A DNA stretch of 64,000 nt from Streptomyces sp. NBC_01381 (GTDB lineage: Bacteria > Actinomycetota > Actinomycetes > Streptomycetales > Streptomycetaceae): the NCBI RefSeq assembly GCF_026340305.1, contig NZ_JAPEPI010000001.1, positions 1,364,001-1,428,000 on the forward strand, given 5' to 3'. The notes under the pieces were generated by a model. The model was not told where the DNA came from. It saw nothing but the letters and a program-made list of their open reading frames with translations, and searched no databases. This document shows, one piece after another, positions 62,178-64,000 of this stretch; within the stretch, counting starts at the first letter, position 1, and each line of letters opens with the position of its first letter. Made by a program: the position numbers and the translations under genes.

Positions 62178-62558
62178 ATGAAGGACCTCAAGTTTGAGCA
62201 GAAGCGCTCGCTGTCACGCCTGGAGGCGGCTGCCCAGCTCACGGCAATCGCGGCCGCGCTGAGTGAGGGCGGGGATGCCGAACTGGAACTCGGCGCCGGA
62301 ACGCTGAGCCTGCGGATCCCCGACGACCTTCGCAGCGAGATAGAGGTCGAGATCGGTGACGGGGAGATCGAGCTGGAGATCGAGTTCAAGTGGACGACCG
62401 CACCGACCCGGAAGGCGCCGTCGCGGAAGGGCGCAACCACGGAGAAGGCCACGAGACGCAAGAAGGTGCCCGCAAAGCCTCCCGCAAAGCCGGGGCGCAG
62501 CAGTACGAGCACCAACAGAAGCAAGAGCGCGAAGCGGTCCGCCACGAAAAAGCCCTGA
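62178..62558 (+). CDS. Amphi-Trp domain protein
   Basis: 126 residues. The N-terminal 75 residues match the amphi-Trp domain: MKDLKFEQKRSLSRLEAAAQL, then LELGAGTLSLRIPDDL, ending in ELEIEFKWTT. The C-terminal 50 residues are Lys/Arg/Ser-rich and probably bind nucleic acid or are disordered. Function unknown. Same strand as the DUF7144 gene, 76 bases downstream. Confidence 0.88.
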   Translation: MKDLKFEQKRSLSRLEAAAQLTAIAAALSEGGDAELELGAGTLSLRIPDDLRSEIEVEIGDGEIELEIEFKWTTAPTRKAPSRKGATTEKATRRKKVPAKPPAKPGRSSTSTNRSKSAKRSATKKP

Positions 62559-62570
62559 GCCGCACTGCAC

Positions 62571-64000
62571 TCAGGGGTGGCCACTGCTCCGGGGCAGTGC
62601 GGTCCAGGCTGCGGAGAGGCGGTCGACCAGTGCTGCCGCGGTCTCCGGAGCGAAGGAGTAGGGGATGCGGACGTAGTCGTCATGGGTGCCGGTCGCATCC
62701 ATCGTGGCGCCCGGGATGACCTCCGCGCCGTGGCGCAGCGCCAGCCGTGCGTAGAGCCGGGCGTCCGTGCCCGCGGGCAGCCGGACCCACAGCACGGAGC
62801 CGCCCCGCGGTGCTTGCCAGCGCCAGTCCGGAAGCGCCTCGGCGAGCAGCCGGGTGATGGTGGTCAGCCGCTCGCGGAGGATGCGGGCCCGTTCGGGCGC
62901 GAGGGCCGTGAGCGCGGGGAGGAGCCGGGCGGCGAGGGCCTGGTCGATGAGCGGGCTGCCGAGGTCGTTGAGTGCTTTGAGCCGGGCCAGGCGCGCCACC
63001 GTGTCCTGCGGTGCGCGGATCCAGCCGATCCGGAGACCGCCCCAGACGGCCTTTGTCAGCGAACCCACCGTCAGCACGGTTCCCCCGGCGGGGGTCGCGG
63101 CGATCGGCGGCGGAGCGTGACCAGGGGCGAGCCCCGCCGCGTGGGCGCTGTCCTCCAGGACGGTGACGCCGTGTTCGGCGGCGAGCTCGGCCACCCGGCG
63201 ACGACGTCCGGCGGACATCAGGGTGCCGGTGGGGTTGTGGTATGTCGGCATGACGTAGAGCAGCGCGGGCCGGTGTTCGGCGAGCGCGGTGGCGAGCCGG
63301 TCGATCCGTACCCCGTCGGAGTCGAGCGGGACGCCGACAAGACGGGATCCTGCCGCCCTGAGGACGTCCAGGCAGCCCGGCCACCCGGGGGATTCCACGA
63401 GGGCGGTGGACCCGCGCCCGAGGTACAGCTGGGCGCTCAGCGCGACGGCCTGCGTGGCACCCGTGGTCACCACCACCTGGTCGGGGACGGTCGGCAGGCC
63501 GTGAGCGGTGTGGTGGGCGGCGATCGCCGCTCGCAGCACGGGGAGTCCGGCCGGGTGGTAGCCCGACTCACCGACCATCCCGGGCAGGTCATCGCGGACC
63601 AGCTGAAGCAGGGCTTGAGCCAGGTCCGGACCGCCGGCCTCGGCCGCCTGCCCCAGCGAGATGAGGTCCGGCGGCTGTGTGATCAGCCGCTGGACCACCG
63701 CGGTGGCCTGACCGCCGCGTACCCGCCCGTCCACCGGAACCCGGTGTGCCGCGGCGCCTCCCGATACCTGAGTGCCGCTGCCCCGACGTGTCTCGGCCAG
63801 GCCCGAGCCACGCAGTGCGTCGTACGCGGCGACAACCGTCGCCCGGCTGACCGAGAGGGCGTCGGCGAGCCGCCGTTCGGACGGTAGACGGTCCCCGGTG
63901 CGCAGGTCCCCGGACCGTACGGCCCGGCCGACCGCGTCGGTGAGCCGCCGGTACAGCGGCCCCTCGCCCGAACTCCAGTCGCCCAGCAGGTCGATCAGCT
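62571..64000 (-). CDS. MocR/PdxR-type GntR regulator with aminotransferase domain, 5'-truncated
   Basis: At least 475 residues are visible; the frame runs off the right edge in the N-terminal GntR winged helix (LYRRLTDAVGRAVRSGDLRT, then LPSERRLADALSVSRATVVAAYDAL). After a linker comes a class I aminotransferase-like domain with VVVTTGATQAVAL, NPTGTLMSAGRR and the PLP-lysine region VGSLTKAVWGGLRIGWIRAP (Lys after SLT). MocR proteins control B6, GABA or related genes. The gene at 62178 is convergent to it. Confidence 0.92.
   Translation of the reverse strand, partial: LIDLLGDWSSGEGPLYRRLTDAVGRAVRSGDLRTGDRLPSERRLADALSVSRATVVAAYDALRGSGLAETRRGSGTQVSGGAAAHRVPVDGRVRGGQATAVVQRLITQPPDLISLGQAAEAGGPDLAQALLQLVRDDLPGMVGESGYHPAGLPVLRAAIAAHHTAHGLPTVPDQVVVTTGATQAVALSAQLYLGRGSTALVESPGWPGCLDVLRAAGSRLVGVPLDSDGVRIDRLATALAEHRPALLYVMPTYHNPTGTLMSAGRRRRVAELAAEHGVTVLEDSAHAAGLAPGHAPPPIAATPAGGTVLTVGSLTKAVWGGLRIGWIRAPQDTVARLARLKALNDLGSPLIDQALAARLLPALTALAPERARILRERLTTITRLLAEALPDWRWQAPRGGSVLWVRLPAGTDARLYARLALRHGAEVIPGATMDATGTHDDYVRIPYSFAPETAAALVDRLSAAWTALPRSSGHP

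Noticed and set aside
1..64000. tRNA, rRNA, insertion sequences or biosynthetic gene cluster core genes (PKS, NRPS)
   Set aside because: None was recognised by eye. Short RNA genes without strong hairpins could still be missed.

Overview
The window is high-GC actinobacterial DNA that reads as Streptomyces chromosome. Evidence includes an afsR/afsS-type regulatory pair, several XRE-DUF5753/DUF397/RsbW-like ATPase modules, rare TTA (bldA) codons, GTG and TTG starts with GGAGG ribosome sites, an F420 gene (fbiC), and the dispersed GCCCGTCCGGCGYTTGAGGACG repeat. I found no rRNA, tRNA, insertion sequence or CRISPR array. Both edges cut genes: an alpha/beta hydrolase on the left and a MocR-type regulator on the right.

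Layout. 1-4.8 kb holds small housekeeping or unknown genes (lipoprotein, DJ-1/PfpI, a Uma2 nuclease-like gene with a TTA codon, DUF1062, VOC) and a roughly 770-bp imperfect palindrome. 4.9-6.6 kb is the first whiJ-like module. 6.7-10.5 kb is an afsR locus with an AfsS-like repeat peptide and a second small secreted repeat peptide. 10.7-20.6 kb is a catabolic-looking cluster: ACMSD-type amidohydrolase, two luciferase-like oxidoreductases, SDR, D-aminoacylase-like amidohydrolase, aldehyde dehydrogenase and APC permease. It carries five copies of the palindrome TGACGnnnCGTCA; a sixth copy lies 28 kb away between a divergent SDR and an unknown gene (42.3 kb), so a dispersed regulon is likely. Its regulator is not in the window.

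20.7-28.4 kb carries a PHP-type phosphoesterase, an ankyrin protein, a membrane protein, another luciferase-like oxidoreductase next to fbiC, and a secreted FG-GAP protein. 28.6-35.6 kb is a tandem pair of about 1,100-residue STAND-type NTPases with TPR tails, followed by the second whiJ-like module. 37-43 kb has a winged-helix/zinc-ribbon protein, an ADP-ribosylglycohydrolase homologue that has lost its metal-binding aspartates, a sodium:solute symporter, and the satellite SDR pair. 43.4-44.7 kb is the third whiJ-like module, without an ATPase.

45-64 kb has a GPP34 protein, a D-Ala-D-Ala carboxypeptidase with an exceptional ~800-residue low-complexity cytoplasmic region, a glycosyltransferase-like membrane protein, MerR and AraC regulators, membrane proteins of unknown role, a secreted glycosidase-like protein, an MFS exporter, and a group of small proteins (DUF2252, carboxymuconolactone decarboxylase-like, DUF7144, amphi-Trp).

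Two unrelated genes (42405-43256 and 52621-53490) have stop codons that form the first unit of an eight-unit, 7-nt tandem array of the form TAGCNNG. All positions and motifs were read by eye. Family names rest on recalled family features and were not checked by database search.
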